Below the pieces are notes generated by a model. That model saw only the letters and a program-made list of their open reading frames with translations, made no database searches and had not been told where the DNA came from. Of a stretch of DNA of 64,000 bases, positions 25,329 through 34,103 are shown piece by piece. Position numbers and translations under genes: made by a program. Origin of the DNA: Leptolinea sp964397625 (lineage in GTDB: Bacteria > Chloroflexota > Anaerolineae > Anaerolineales > Anaerolineaceae); contig CAYNJT010000003.1 in assembly GCA_964397625.1 (NCBI GenBank), positions 33,872 to 97,871 of the forward strand, read 5' to 3'. The first letter of the stretch is position 1; each line of letters opens with the position of its first letter.

Positions 25329-25742
25329 ATGATGGAAAATTCTTTGATAGTCTTTTTTAATCCCCCTTTCTGGGTGGGGATTTTTGAACAAAGTGATGCT
25401 GATACGTACCGGGTTGCCCGCCATGTGTTTGGCGCTGAACCAACAGAGCCTCAGCTGCTCGAATTGGCGCGGCACGGGTTTAAGGATTTGATTTTTACCA
25501 ATCCTGTTGACCTTGTTTCTGTCGAAAAACACGAGGTGGGTTACAAACGCCGCATGCGAGAGATCAGGGCGGCAATGAAGCACCCGGCGGCATCCACTCG
25601 TTCACAGCAGATTCTGCAGCAGGAAATGGAGCGGCAGGCACAGAATCACCGCGATCACCACCGTCAAATCCGACAGCTTTCGGATGATTTGAAATATCAG
25701 TCAAGAAAGGCCAAAAAAGCGGAAAAACATCGAGGGCACTAG
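25329..25742 (+). CDS. YjdF-family (DUF2992) protein
   Basis: A 137-residue small cytoplasmic protein. The N-terminal LIVFFNPPFWVGIFEQSDAD and VARHVFGAEPTEPQLLEL match the YjdF/DUF2992 family, and the highly basic helical tail (from about residue 80) ends in KKAEKHRGH, as family members do. In Bacillus and relatives yjdF is controlled by a riboswitch that binds azaaromatic compounds and the protein is thought to help detoxify them; biochemical activity is not established. GGGAAAA precedes the start; the second codon is also ATG. Whether the leader holds a yjdF-type RNA cannot be settled by eye. Confidence 0.85.
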   Translation: MMENSLIVFFNPPFWVGIFEQSDADTYRVARHVFGAEPTEPQLLELARHGFKDLIFTNPVDLVSVEKHEVGYKRRMREIRAAMKHPAASTRSQQILQQEMERQAQNHRDHHRQIRQLSDDLKYQSRKAKKAEKHRGH

Positions 25743-25802
25743 ACACCCATAACTGTCTGCGACCAAATTGTATTTTTTAACCAGGATCGCCGCTTGCGGG
25801 AT

Positions 25803-27170
25803 TTAGCTTACAACTGTCTTTGCTTCTTTTATCTGACTTTCAACCGCTTCACGCGCCGTACCACCATAGACACACCGCCGGTTCACGGAGGCTTCCAGAC
25901 TGAGGGCGGTGTACAGGTCTTCGGCATAAGCCGGATGGATTGACTGGTATTCCTCCAATGTCAGATTTGGCAGGCTTTTGCCTTTTTCCTCGGCCATCCT
26001 AACGGCTTTTCCCACTGCTTCATGCGCGCTGCGGAAAGGCACCCCCCGGTTTACCAGGTAATCGGCCAGGTCGGTTGCCAGCACAGCCGGATGGATGGCC
26101 TGGCGGCAACGCTCCTCGTTCACTGTCAATGTTGAGATAACACCACCCAGAACAGGGAGCAGTATTTCCATTGTATCGGCGGCTTCAAACACAGCTGTTT
26201 TGTCTTCCTGCAGGTCTTTATCGTAGGCGGATGGCAGACCTTTCAACGTGGTCAACAGGCCGGTTAACAGACCGGTGAACACGCCGGCTTTACCGCGGGT
26301 CAATTCCAGCATATCCGGGTTCTTCTTCTGCGGCATCAGGCTGGAGCCGGTGGAATATTCATCCGCCAGGGTGATAAAGCCGTATTCGATGGTTGAATAC
26401 AGGATGAGAGCTTCCGCCATTTTGCTCAGGTGCACACCGGTCAACGCGGCCCAGAAAAGGAACTCGGCGGCAAAGTCGCGGTCAGAGACGGCATCCAATG
26501 AGTTGGGGGACGGGGCGGTAAACCCAAGGTCCTTTGCCAGAAGGAAACGGTCGATGGGGAAGGTGGTGCCTGCCAGGGCGGCGCTGCCCAGGGGAAGTAT
26601 CGCCGCGCGGTTGGACAGCTCCTTGAGCCGTTCGCGGTCGCGTTGCAGCGCCCAGAAATGGCTGAGCCACCAGTGGCTCAGCAGGATGGGTTGAGCCTGT
26701 TGAAAGTGTGTATAACCGGGAAGGATGACATCCAGGTCTGTCTCGGACCGCTCAATGAGCGTTTTTTGCAGATCTGCCAACAACTCATCCAATTGGGATG
26801 CGACTTTCTTAAGCCACAGGCGGAAATCTGTTGCCACCTGGTCGTTGCGGCTGCGGCCGGTATGCAGTTTTCCCCCTACCGGACCGACGATCTCCGTTAA
26901 CCGGCGCTCGACCGCCGTATGGATATCTTCGTCATTCTCCAGGAATTGAAAAGTCCCATTGTCCATCTCATCAAGCACGGATTGAAGCCCGTTAACCAGG
27001 GTGCCGGCTTCATCCGGCGTGATCACACTGGCGGCAGCCAGCGCCCGTGCCCAGGCCTGGCTGCCGCGGATATCTTCTGCGTATAGACGCTTATCCACCG
27101 GCAGTGAATTATTTAAAATGGATGCCAGGGAATCAAGCCCGGCGCGAAAACGGCCTGACCAAAGCGTCAT
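25803..27170 (-). CDS. argH: Argininosuccinate lyase
   Basis: Splits argininosuccinate to arginine and fumarate, the last step of arginine synthesis. 455 residues, normal length. It shows LWSGRF at the N-terminus, HTGRSRNDQVATDFRLW, the TH of PGYTHFQQAQPILLSHW and the fumarase-superfamily signature GSSLMPQKKNPD with the catalytic serine loop. It starts 16 bases after argG and is cotranscribed with it. Regulation should follow the argG leader. Confidence 0.97.
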   Translation of the reverse strand: MTLWSGRFRAGLDSLASILNNSLPVDKRLYAEDIRGSQAWARALAAASVITPDEAGTLVNGLQSVLDEMDNGTFQFLENDEDIHTAVERRLTEIVGPVGGKLHTGRSRNDQVATDFRLWLKKVASQLDELLADLQKTLIERSETDLDVILPGYTHFQQAQPILLSHWWLSHFWALQRDRERLKELSNRAAILPLGSAALAGTTFPIDRFLLAKDLGFTAPSPNSLDAVSDRDFAAEFLFWAALTGVHLSKMAEALILYSTIEYGFITLADEYSTGSSLMPQKKNPDMLELTRGKAGVFTGLLTGLLTTLKGLPSAYDKDLQEDKTAVFEAADTMEILLPVLGGVISTLTVNEERCRQAIHPAVLATDLADYLVNRGVPFRSAHEAVGKAVRMAEEKGKSLPNLTLEEYQSIHPAYAEDLYTALSLEASVNRRCVYGGTAREAVESQIKEAKTVVS

Positions 27171-27186
27171 ACTTTCTCCTTATCCA

Positions 27187-28443
27187 TTAATCGCGGATGA
27201 TTTTTTCGGCTGGAACCGGCGGCAATCCCTCGCCCAGACCCTTCATCATAGCCTGCACTTTGGAGGGTAGTCCGAACAGGCGGATAAAGCCGGCAGCGTC
27301 TGTGTGGTCGTAGACCTGGGAATGGCCAAAGGTGGCGAATTCTTCACGGTACAGGCTGTATGGGCTGATGCGGCCGGCCACGATCATATTACCCTTGTAC
27401 AATTTTACTTTGATTGAGCCGGTGACAACCTTCTGGGTTGACTGGAAGAAGGCATCCATGGCCTCACGCAGCGGGGTGAACCACAGGCCGAAGTACACCA
27501 GTTCGGCATACTTATGCGAGAGGACATCTTTGTAATGCATGGTTTCACGATCGAGGGTGATGGATTCAAGTTCCTTGTGGGCGAAACTGAGGATGGTGCC
27601 ACCCGGTGTTTCATATACGCCGCGGGATTTCATGCCCACCAGCCGGTTTTCTACCAGGTCGATGCGGCCGATACCGTGTTTTCCGCCCAGAGTGTTGAGA
27701 GTTTCCACAAGCTTGACCGGCGCGGTTGGAACACCGTTGAGAGCCACCGGTTCACCCTGTTCAAAGGTAATCTCTACCGTTTCCGGTTCATTCGGCGCGT
27801 CAAAGGGGGATGATGAAAGGACAAACATATCCTCATGCGGTTCACTGTTGGCGTCTTCCAGGTTGCCGCCTTCGTGCGAGATATGCCATAAATTGCGGTC
27901 GCGGCTGAAGAAAGACGGATTCTTGCTGGGCGCGGACAGGTTGCGCGCGGCCAGGTAGGCCAGGGCGTCTTCACGAGATTGGATATCCCATTCGCGCCAG
28001 GGGGCGATCACTTTAAGGCGTGGATCAAGCGCGGTGAAGGCCAGTTCGAAGCGCACCTGGTCATTGCCCTTGCCGGTGCAGCCGTGGGCCACGGCATCAG
28101 CGCCTTCCGCCCAGGCGATTTCCACCTGCTTTTTCGCGATGAGGGGGCGGGCAATGGATGTGCCCAACAGGTATTTGCGTTCGTACACCGCGCCGGATTT
28201 CAACATAGGCCACAGGTAGTCTTTACAGAATTCCTCGCGCAGATCGAGCTTAATGAGCTTCGCGGCACCCTGTTCCTTGGCGCGGCTTTCCAGGTTTTCC
28301 AATTCTTCCGCCTGACCGACATCGGCGCAGTAGCAAATGACCTCGCAGTTGTAATTTTCTTTCAACCAGGGGACGATCACCGAGGTGTCCAATCCTCCCG
28401 AGTAAGCCAGAACAACCTTCTTTACATCTTTCTTTTCACTCAT
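27187..28443 (-). CDS. argG: Argininosuccinate synthase
   Basis: Condenses citrulline and aspartate with ATP cleavage. 418 residues from ATG 28443, which has AGGAGG upstream; a TTG/ATG start further out is unlikely. The ATP-pyrophosphatase loop AYSGGLDTSV, the citrulline and aspartate contacts HGCTGKGNDQVRFE and the C-terminal family end are present. It is first in the argG-argH operon and is preceded by a promoter, a short leader peptide and a terminator, so transcription probably attenuates in response to arginine supply. Confidence 0.97.
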   Translation of the reverse strand: MSEKKDVKKVVLAYSGGLDTSVIVPWLKENYNCEVICYCADVGQAEELENLESRAKEQGAAKLIKLDLREEFCKDYLWPMLKSGAVYERKYLLGTSIARPLIAKKQVEIAWAEGADAVAHGCTGKGNDQVRFELAFTALDPRLKVIAPWREWDIQSREDALAYLAARNLSAPSKNPSFFSRDRNLWHISHEGGNLEDANSEPHEDMFVLSSSPFDAPNEPETVEITFEQGEPVALNGVPTAPVKLVETLNTLGGKHGIGRIDLVENRLVGMKSRGVYETPGGTILSFAHKELESITLDRETMHYKDVLSHKYAELVYFGLWFTPLREAMDAFFQSTQKVVTGSIKVKLYKGNMIVAGRISPYSLYREEFATFGHSQVYDHTDAAGFIRLFGLPSKVQAMMKGLGEGLPPVPAEKIIRD

Positions 28444-28460
28444 AGCAGCCTCCTGAAAAA

Positions 28461-28495
28461 ATAATAACAAAAAACCCCGCCAGGTGGCGGGGTTT
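28461..28495 (-). terminator. Attenuator terminator before argG
   Basis: On the minus strand a 9-10-bp stem (AACCCCGCC/GGCGGGGTT, loop ACCT) is followed by TTTTTTGTTATTATTTTTT. It lies between the argG promoter and the argG start, so it must be read through for argGH expression. Confidence 0.88.
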
Positions 28496-28540
28496 GGATG
28501 TACTGAAAAAATTCAATTCTTATTATCAGTCCAGCGAAAC

Positions 28541-28603
28541 CTACCCAACCATCCGGAGATGTGGGAGTGACAGGGTTCGTCGGATTCGCAGTTCGAAATT
28601 CAT
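28541..28603 (-). CDS. Putative argG leader peptide, 20 residues, four Arg
   Basis: An open frame starting with ATG at 28603 encodes 20 residues beginning MNFELRIRRT, with arginines at positions 6, 8, 9 and 17 (codons CGA, CGA, CGA, CGG). It lies between the argG promoter and its terminator. The -10 box ends 7 bases before the ATG, so it would be translated from the very 5' end of the message. Ribosome pausing at the Arg codons when charged arginyl-tRNA is scarce could favour readthrough, as in classical amino-acid attenuation. This interpretation is inference; no homolog is known to me. Confidence 0.55.
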   Translation of the reverse strand: MNFELRIRRTLSLPHLRMVG

Positions 28604-28610
28604 TGATTGT

Positions 28611-28638
28611 ATTGTACCGGAAACTGGCACACTGTCAA
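28611..28638 (-). promoter_or_regulatory. argG promoter
   Basis: TTGACA (28633-28638) and TACAAT (28611-28616) on the minus strand, 16 bases apart: the strongest promoter in this part of the window. Confidence 0.82.
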
Positions 28639-28665
28639 GGAAAACGGAAAAAATCATTCTCCTGC

Positions 28666-30516
28666 CTATCCACGGAGTTCAAATCGGTAACTGACCTTCC
28701 CAATGCGAATAATATCACCCGGAGAGAGCGCAACACCCAGATTGGATACTGGTGAATTGTTCACCCAGGTTCCGGTGGCCGAACCGGCATCTTCCAACCA
28801 GTAATCCCCATTTGGTTTAAGAGTGATACGCGCGTGCAAACCATCCACACTGGGTGATGTGATAACCATTTGCGCGCGAATCGGGCTGCTCCCGAGGTTT
28901 ATAGTCTTGTCTCCCAGGCGGAAGGGCGGCTGGGTGGTGATGGAATCGCTGCTCTCCATTGGAATTAACCAACCCGTCCGGTCACGAGCGACGGCGGCCA
29001 GCGCGGGTTGTGTATTCGGTTCAGTAATCGTGCGAATGACCCCAGGACGGTCCAGCGGACGTGAATCCACCCGGGTTGAAGCCTGTCTGGCGCGAAGCGC
29101 TTCCCGCTCCTCCCTCGTCTTTCGCGCGCGATATTGAATAAAAAAGGCGGCGCCGACCACCAGCAAGATCACGCCTACCGCCAGAGCCAATCGCTCCGAT
29201 GATACAGCTTCAAGCCAGTTGGCAGCCGGGGGAGCCGGAATAGTAACCTCAAGCGGCAGCACCACTGTATTGCTTGTAAATCCCAGTTCATCTTTAATCG
29301 TTACCTGCAGGTTGTAAGTGCCGCTGGTTTTCAGACCGCCCGTTGGCCAGCTCAACCTTGTAAAAGCGGGACCGTTCTTTTCATCAACCATATTTCCGTC
29401 AACTAGCAGACGGCTGACGATCAGATTGCGGGGGTGTTTGTCCGGGAATTCAATATTGAGTTCAACTGGTATCTCGGCTGGAGAAAGAACAGACCGGCCC
29501 GATTCGGTTTGCTTCCAGGTCAGGTCAACTGATTGAACCGGGTTTACAAACATCACATTCGGCGCTTTAACTGATAATTCAAAGTTCGCTTCAGGTGATC
29601 TGGCCTGTATTTTTTGTGATTGAATTTCAAGTGACACTACCTGTGTGCCGCTTTGGTTGCTGCGTGACCGATACAAAATTTCATACTGCCTGCGCAGGGG
29701 TTGCAGGTAGCTCTCAATCGGGGGAAGCGCCTCACGTCCTGTGAGTCGAAAAACCTGTCCGCCTGTGCGATCTGCCAGTGATTGAATGGCAGCTTCGGCC
29801 TGCGGCTGTTTTGCCGATGCTGGCGCCATCAGCCAGATATTAATTTGAATTCCAGCCCCGGCGGCCTGTTCAGCCAGTGTGTCCATAGCTTTTACCTGTC
29901 CGGAGGACATAAGCGGAGTGATGTACAGGATGGTCTGCTTCATTCCTGTTTGAGCCGGCGCGCCAATGGCCTGTTCAACCGCTTTGGAAAGGCTGGTGAG
30001 ACTTGGTGTGGCCTCTATTAGGTCAGGAGAGATGGTGTTGAAAGCCGCCGTCCATGAGTCAGGTGTATTCAGGTGGGCTGCTTTAACTCCCGCGTTGGTT
30101 ACCAGGCTGACAGAATCACCTTTACCGATGGATTGGGCTTCGGGTACCCAGTTCAACAGGGATTCTTTGATTAATTGCCAGTTTGCCTTGCTTGAAAGTC
30201 GGTTGGCTAAAATTGGTCCACCGTTTATGGCTACCAGAAAGTCAACAGCAGTCGGAGTCTCATGGACTTCATCCACCGGCCGAAGGACACCATTCTCAAT
30301 AACTTTAAAATCCTCAGCAGTCAGATCTGGAGCGAAACTCCCATCCGCCTGAAGCACATCCACTTCCAGGTGAATAGTTGGAAATCTTGATGAATCGATG
30401 CGGTTGATGCGGGAGCGGGCGGATGATTGCGCGGTAACGGGAAACGTTGCTGCTGCCTGTAAAAACATAACCAGCAGCAGCACTGCGGCCCCTGTCACAT
30501 GCAGCCATTTTTTCAC
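28666..30516 (-). CDS. Membrane-anchored protein with VWA-like and FHA domains
   Basis: A 616-residue protein. A signal peptide or anchor is at about 5-30, followed by an extracellular part with a VWA-like fold (about 85-270, with FLVAINGGPILANR in place of a full MIDAS, so metal binding is doubtful) and beta-sandwich segments to about 430. One membrane helix at about 447-467 (LALAVGVILLVVGAAFFIQYRA) is followed by a basic linker and a cytoplasmic FHA domain (about 540-616: INLGSSPIRAQMVI, SVDGLHARI, YWLEDAGSATGTWVNN). FHA domains bind phosphothreonine, so the protein may connect an outside signal to Ser/Thr kinases. It is the last gene of the guaA transcript, 18 bases after the preceding gene. 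Confidence 0.85.
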   Translation of the reverse strand: MKKWLHVTGAAVLLLVMFLQAAATFPVTAQSSARSRINRIDSSRFPTIHLEVDVLQADGSFAPDLTAEDFKVIENGVLRPVDEVHETPTAVDFLVAINGGPILANRLSSKANWQLIKESLLNWVPEAQSIGKGDSVSLVTNAGVKAAHLNTPDSWTAAFNTISPDLIEATPSLTSLSKAVEQAIGAPAQTGMKQTILYITPLMSSGQVKAMDTLAEQAAGAGIQINIWLMAPASAKQPQAEAAIQSLADRTGGQVFRLTGREALPPIESYLQPLRRQYEILYRSRSNQSGTQVVSLEIQSQKIQARSPEANFELSVKAPNVMFVNPVQSVDLTWKQTESGRSVLSPAEIPVELNIEFPDKHPRNLIVSRLLVDGNMVDEKNGPAFTRLSWPTGGLKTSGTYNLQVTIKDELGFTSNTVVLPLEVTIPAPPAANWLEAVSSERLALAVGVILLVVGAAFFIQYRARKTREEREALRARQASTRVDSRPLDRPGVIRTITEPNTQPALAAVARDRTGWLIPMESSDSITTQPPFRLGDKTINLGSSPIRAQMVITSPSVDGLHARITLKPNGDYWLEDAGSATGTWVNNSPVSNLGVALSPGDIIRIGKVSYRFELRG

Positions 30517-30534
30517 CGCGCACCTCGTTAGTAT

Positions 30535-31542
30535 TTATTCGGGCATGGTTAAGACCTGAAATTCAGGCTGTTCCGGTTGTTTTCCCGTCAAGCGTAAAAA
30601 GACTAGAGTCCAGACAGACCCGATATAACTTTGCAGTATCCCCTGCAATACGACCACCAGAGGTGTAAGGCAGCACAACATGACACCGATCAACCCCATC
30701 ATCGTTGTCAGGGTGGATTGATCCTTTGTAGTTCCCATCATAACCGCCGGGATCACTAACAGTATCATCGGAAGGGATATGACGATCCCGACAATCCCGC
30801 CGCCGATGATTACAATCAATCCCACAACGGCTATCGGGCCAAGATTTTCCCGGCAGACCGCCCAGCCGCGTTTCACGGAATCCCAAATACCCAGGTTTTC
30901 AACCACTAGGGCAATATTCGCCTGCTCGATCAGGATATTGAGAGCGATCCCCACCGGTATCAGCAGGCAGATCGCCGGAATAAGACATAACGACCCGATA
31001 CCGAAGGTTCCGAAGGTCAGAGCTAATAGGGGGATCATTAAAATTATGACTGCCAGAGTGATAACAAGTCCATAGAGCAGATTCAACAAAAAACATTTCC
31101 AGAAGTACGGCGTGCTTTCTGCCCAAAGCTGGCCAAATGCCAGCGGACCCCGCCCTGTTTCCGCCAGCATCGTTCCGCGGATAAGACCAATGCGGCCTAT
31201 TGTTCCCAACATCAGAAATAACAGGCTTATGAAAAGAACGAGACAGAACAGACCAATGAGAATCCCCATTATGGAGCCACCATCGCTGTTGAAATTAAAC
31301 ATGCTATCCAGATTATTTACGAACTCTTCAAGAGGAGGGAATTGGCCGTTGGAAAATGGATTATTTCCGTTATTAAAAGTATCCTGATTCCCCGGCAGGT
31401 TGAAATTCATACCCGGGTTCGATCCACCGCCCCCACCACCTCCGGAATTCTGGCTGCATGAAGCGAGAATCCCAAATATCCACAGGACTTTATTCTTCCA
31501 GATGATCTTCCAGGCTTTTGTTAATACTTCCCCTAAATCCAT
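30535..31542 (-). CDS. Polytopic membrane protein with poly-Gly loop
   Basis: A 335-residue membrane protein. After a short amphipathic start (GEVLTKAWKIIWKNKVLWIFG) comes a low-complexity insert with seven consecutive glycines and many Asn, Pro and Phe (residues about 33-85), then five or six membrane helices. The helical half (TKAWK.IIWKN.LW at the start, IGRIGLIRGTMLAETGR) resembles the poorly characterised GlpM/DUF-type membrane domains found in Chloroflexota; no catalytic motif is seen. It lies between guaA and the FHA gene with gaps of 21 and 18 bases. Function unknown. Confidence 0.78.
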   Translation of the reverse strand: MDLGEVLTKAWKIIWKNKVLWIFGILASCSQNSGGGGGGGSNPGMNFNLPGNQDTFNNGNNPFSNGQFPPLEEFVNNLDSMFNFNSDGGSIMGILIGLFCLVLFISLLFLMLGTIGRIGLIRGTMLAETGRGPLAFGQLWAESTPYFWKCFLLNLLYGLVITLAVIILMIPLLALTFGTFGIGSLCLIPAICLLIPVGIALNILIEQANIALVVENLGIWDSVKRGWAVCRENLGPIAVVGLIVIIGGGIVGIVISLPMILLVIPAVMMGTTKDQSTLTTMMGLIGVMLCCLTPLVVVLQGILQSYIGSVWTLVFLRLTGKQPEQPEFQVLTMPE

Positions 31543-31563
31543 TGTGATAATCTCCCTGTTTTT

Positions 31564-33117
31564 TTATTCCCATTCAATGGTGCCGGGAGGCTTACTGGTA
31601 ACATCGTAAACGACCCGATTAACCCCCGTGACCTCATTGACAATCCGGTTGGCTGTACGGGCAAGCAGGTCTGCCGGCAGGCGCGCCCAATCCGCTGTCA
31701 TGAAATCATCCGTGGTAACGGCGCGGAGCGCCACCACTTCCTGGTACGTACGTTGATCACCCATCACCCCCACCGAACGTACCGGCAAAAGTACGGCGAA
31801 CGCCTGGGCAGCCCGGTCTTCATCACCCGCCGCGCGGGTTTTAATCCACCCGGCGGATGTCAATTCTTCGGTAAAGATGGCATCGGCATTACGCAACCGT
31901 TCCAACCGTTCAGCGGTGATCTCGCCCAGGCAGCGCACAGCCAATCCTGGCCCCGGGAAGGGCTGCCGCCAGATGAGCTCAGACGGCAATCCAAGCGCTT
32001 CCCCGACCAGACGGACTTCGTCTTTAAAGAAATAGCGCAGTGGTTCCACAAGTTTGAAATCCATATCTTTGGGAAGCCCGCCAACATTATGGTGGGTCTT
32101 GATCCGGGCGGCTTTATTCCGTTCCGGAGCGCTTGATTCGACTACGTCTGGATAGATGGTGCCCTGAACGAGGAAATCGATCTTCCCAAGGCTGCGGGCG
32201 TGATTCTCAAATACGCGGATGAAGGTTTCACCAATTACTTTGCGTTTTGTTTCCGGGTCAGTCACACCTTCAAGACCGTGCAGAAATGATTCGGATGCGT
32301 CAATACACACAAAGCGATCTCTCAGTATGGGAACGAAAGCCTGCTCAACATACTGTCGTTCGTTTTTTCGGAGCAGACCGTGATCCACAAAAACTGCGTT
32401 TAATTGGTCACCAGCCGCCCGGGCGGCCAGAGCGGTGGCCACGCTGGAGTCTACACCGCCGGAAACGGCAGAAAGAAGCCGGGCTTCACCAGCCACAGAA
32501 CGGATACGCTCAACAGCCAGGTCAATCATGGAAGACGGAGTCCAGTCAGCCCTGGCCTGACAAATTTCCAACACAAAGCGGCGCAAGATTTCCATACCAC
32601 GGGGAGTGTGGCGGACTTCGGGGTGAAATTGAACGCCATAAATTCTACGAGTTTCATCCCCCATGGCCGCGAAGGGGCAGTTGGGATTTTCTGCCAGGAT
32701 TGAAAAACCATCCGGGATGCTGTCAATTCGATCGCCATGCGACATCCAGACGTCGTGAGTACCGTCTGGGATCAGGCGGTTGTTTTTACAAACCCTAATT
32801 TGCGAGGGTCCAAATTCCTTTTCCCCGGCAGGGATCACTTTTCCGCCTAACACCCGGGTGATGGCCTGCATGCCGTAGCAGATTCCCAGCAAGGGAAGGC
32901 CGGCTGTCATCACATACGGATCAATGGATGGCGCGCCTTCGTCATATACAGACGATGGGCCCCCGGATAGGATGATGCCAAGCGGTTTAAGCGCCGCCAT
33001 TTTTTCTGCCGGTGTGTCCCATGGGAGGATTTCGCTGTAAACGTGCAATTCGCGAATCCGGCGGGCAATTAATTGCGTATATTGAGAACCGAAATCGAGT
33101 ATAAGTATGGTATCCAT
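31564..33117 (-). CDS. guaA: GMP synthase (glutamine-hydrolysing)
   Basis: Converts XMP to GMP in the cytoplasm. 517 residues, the family length. The N-terminal class I glutamine amidotransferase has ILDFGSQYTQLIARRIRE, the nucleophile Cys in LLGICYGMQA and the HPEV of its His-Glu pair; the ATP-pyrophosphatase part has AVSGGVDSSVA; the dimerisation domain ends in the standard KPPGTIEWE. It is the first gene of a minus-strand operon with two surface-protein genes. A TATAAT (33145-33150 on the plus strand as ATTATA) lies 27 bases before the start, back to back with the pst promoter. Confidence 0.97.
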   Translation of the reverse strand: MDTILILDFGSQYTQLIARRIRELHVYSEILPWDTPAEKMAALKPLGIILSGGPSSVYDEGAPSIDPYVMTAGLPLLGICYGMQAITRVLGGKVIPAGEKEFGPSQIRVCKNNRLIPDGTHDVWMSHGDRIDSIPDGFSILAENPNCPFAAMGDETRRIYGVQFHPEVRHTPRGMEILRRFVLEICQARADWTPSSMIDLAVERIRSVAGEARLLSAVSGGVDSSVATALAARAAGDQLNAVFVDHGLLRKNERQYVEQAFVPILRDRFVCIDASESFLHGLEGVTDPETKRKVIGETFIRVFENHARSLGKIDFLVQGTIYPDVVESSAPERNKAARIKTHHNVGGLPKDMDFKLVEPLRYFFKDEVRLVGEALGLPSELIWRQPFPGPGLAVRCLGEITAERLERLRNADAIFTEELTSAGWIKTRAAGDEDRAAQAFAVLLPVRSVGVMGDQRTYQEVVALRAVTTDDFMTADWARLPADLLARTANRIVNEVTGVNRVVYDVTSKPPGTIEWE

Positions 33118-33172
33118 TGACCTGACCAGAGAGGGGTTCTTTTGATTATATACGATTAGATGAAAAAATCGG

Positions 33173-33203
33173 CTGACAGAACCGTTCCGGCATCAGATAT
33201 AAT
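33173..33203 (+). promoter_or_regulatory. pst promoter, predicted leaderless
   Basis: CTGACA (33173-33178) and a consensus TATAAT (33198-33203) are 19 bases apart. The -10 box ends 7 bases before ATG 33211. No Pho box is recognisable. Confidence 0.6.
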
Positions 33204-33210
33204 TGCATCC

Positions 33211-34101
33211 ATGAAATCCGCCGCATATTTTATTCTCGCGACGGTCGTGTTGCTGGGAGCCTGCGCCCCGGCTCCTCAAACCGTTCAAACAACAGAGAGT
33301 TCAGGTTCTGCCTATATTCAGAACAAGGGCTCTGATACCATGGTCAACCTTGCCCTTCTATGGGCCGAAGCCTATCAAAAGGACTATCCTGATGTACGCC
33401 TGTCGGTGACCGGCGGCGGCTCGGGTACGGGTATAACCGCGTTGATGACCAATACTGTGGATATAGCCAATGCCTCACGGGCGATCAAACCTGAGGAGAT
33501 GGAAGAAGCAAAATCCAAGGGATTCAAGCCGGTGGAGTTTATTGTTGCCCGGGATGCCATCGGGGTGATCGTCAATCCGGCCAACCCGGTCAATCATCTG
33601 ACCCTCGAACAAATCTCAAAAATTTATCAGGGGATCATTACCAACTGGTCTGAAGTTGGTGGTGAAAACCGTCCCATCGTCTGTCTCTCACGCGAATCAA
33701 ATTCCGGGACACATGTGTATTTTCTAGAAACAGTCATTCGTCTGGGAGACAAAAAAAGCAAAGCCTTATTCTCCGCGTCAACGCTGTTGCTGCCTTCCTC
33801 TGAAGGGATCATTGCCGAGGTGCATGACAACCCCAACGCCATCGGGTATGATGGGTTGGGATACATAACATCTGACGTTAAGCTGCTTGCCGTTGCAGCG
33901 GACAAAGATTCTGATTACATTCTGCCATCGGTTCAAACAGTTAACGACAACCTTTACCCCATCTCGCGAGACCTCTATATGTATACCCACGGCGAGCCAT
34001 CTGGTCAGGTCAAAAAGTACCTGGACTGGATCATGGAACCACAGGCGCAGAAAATTGTGGCTGAATCTGGTTTTGTGCCAGTAAAGGTTCCGGGAACATA
34101 A
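33211..34101 (+). CDS. pstS: Phosphate ABC transporter, binding lipoprotein
   Basis: Phosphate-binding lipoprotein of 296 residues. The signal MKSAAYFILATVVLLGAC gives the lipidated Cys18. The mature part has NKGSDTMVNLALLWAEAYQK, the phosphate-contact TGGGSGTGITALM, and SRESNSGTHVYFLE, typical of the PstS group. An ATG 51 bases upstream is in frame, but the chosen start follows directly from the promoter and gives a proper signal peptide. It hands phosphate to PstCA; pstC begins 2 bases after its stop. Confidence 0.93.
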   Translation: MKSAAYFILATVVLLGACAPAPQTVQTTESSGSAYIQNKGSDTMVNLALLWAEAYQKDYPDVRLSVTGGGSGTGITALMTNTVDIANASRAIKPEEMEEAKSKGFKPVEFIVARDAIGVIVNPANPVNHLTLEQISKIYQGIITNWSEVGGENRPIVCLSRESNSGTHVYFLETVIRLGDKKSKALFSASTLLLPSSEGIIAEVHDNPNAIGYDGLGYITSDVKLLAVAADKDSDYILPSVQTVNDNLYPISRDLYMYTHGEPSGQVKKYLDWIMEPQAQKIVAESGFVPVKVPGT

Positions 34102-34103
34102 TT

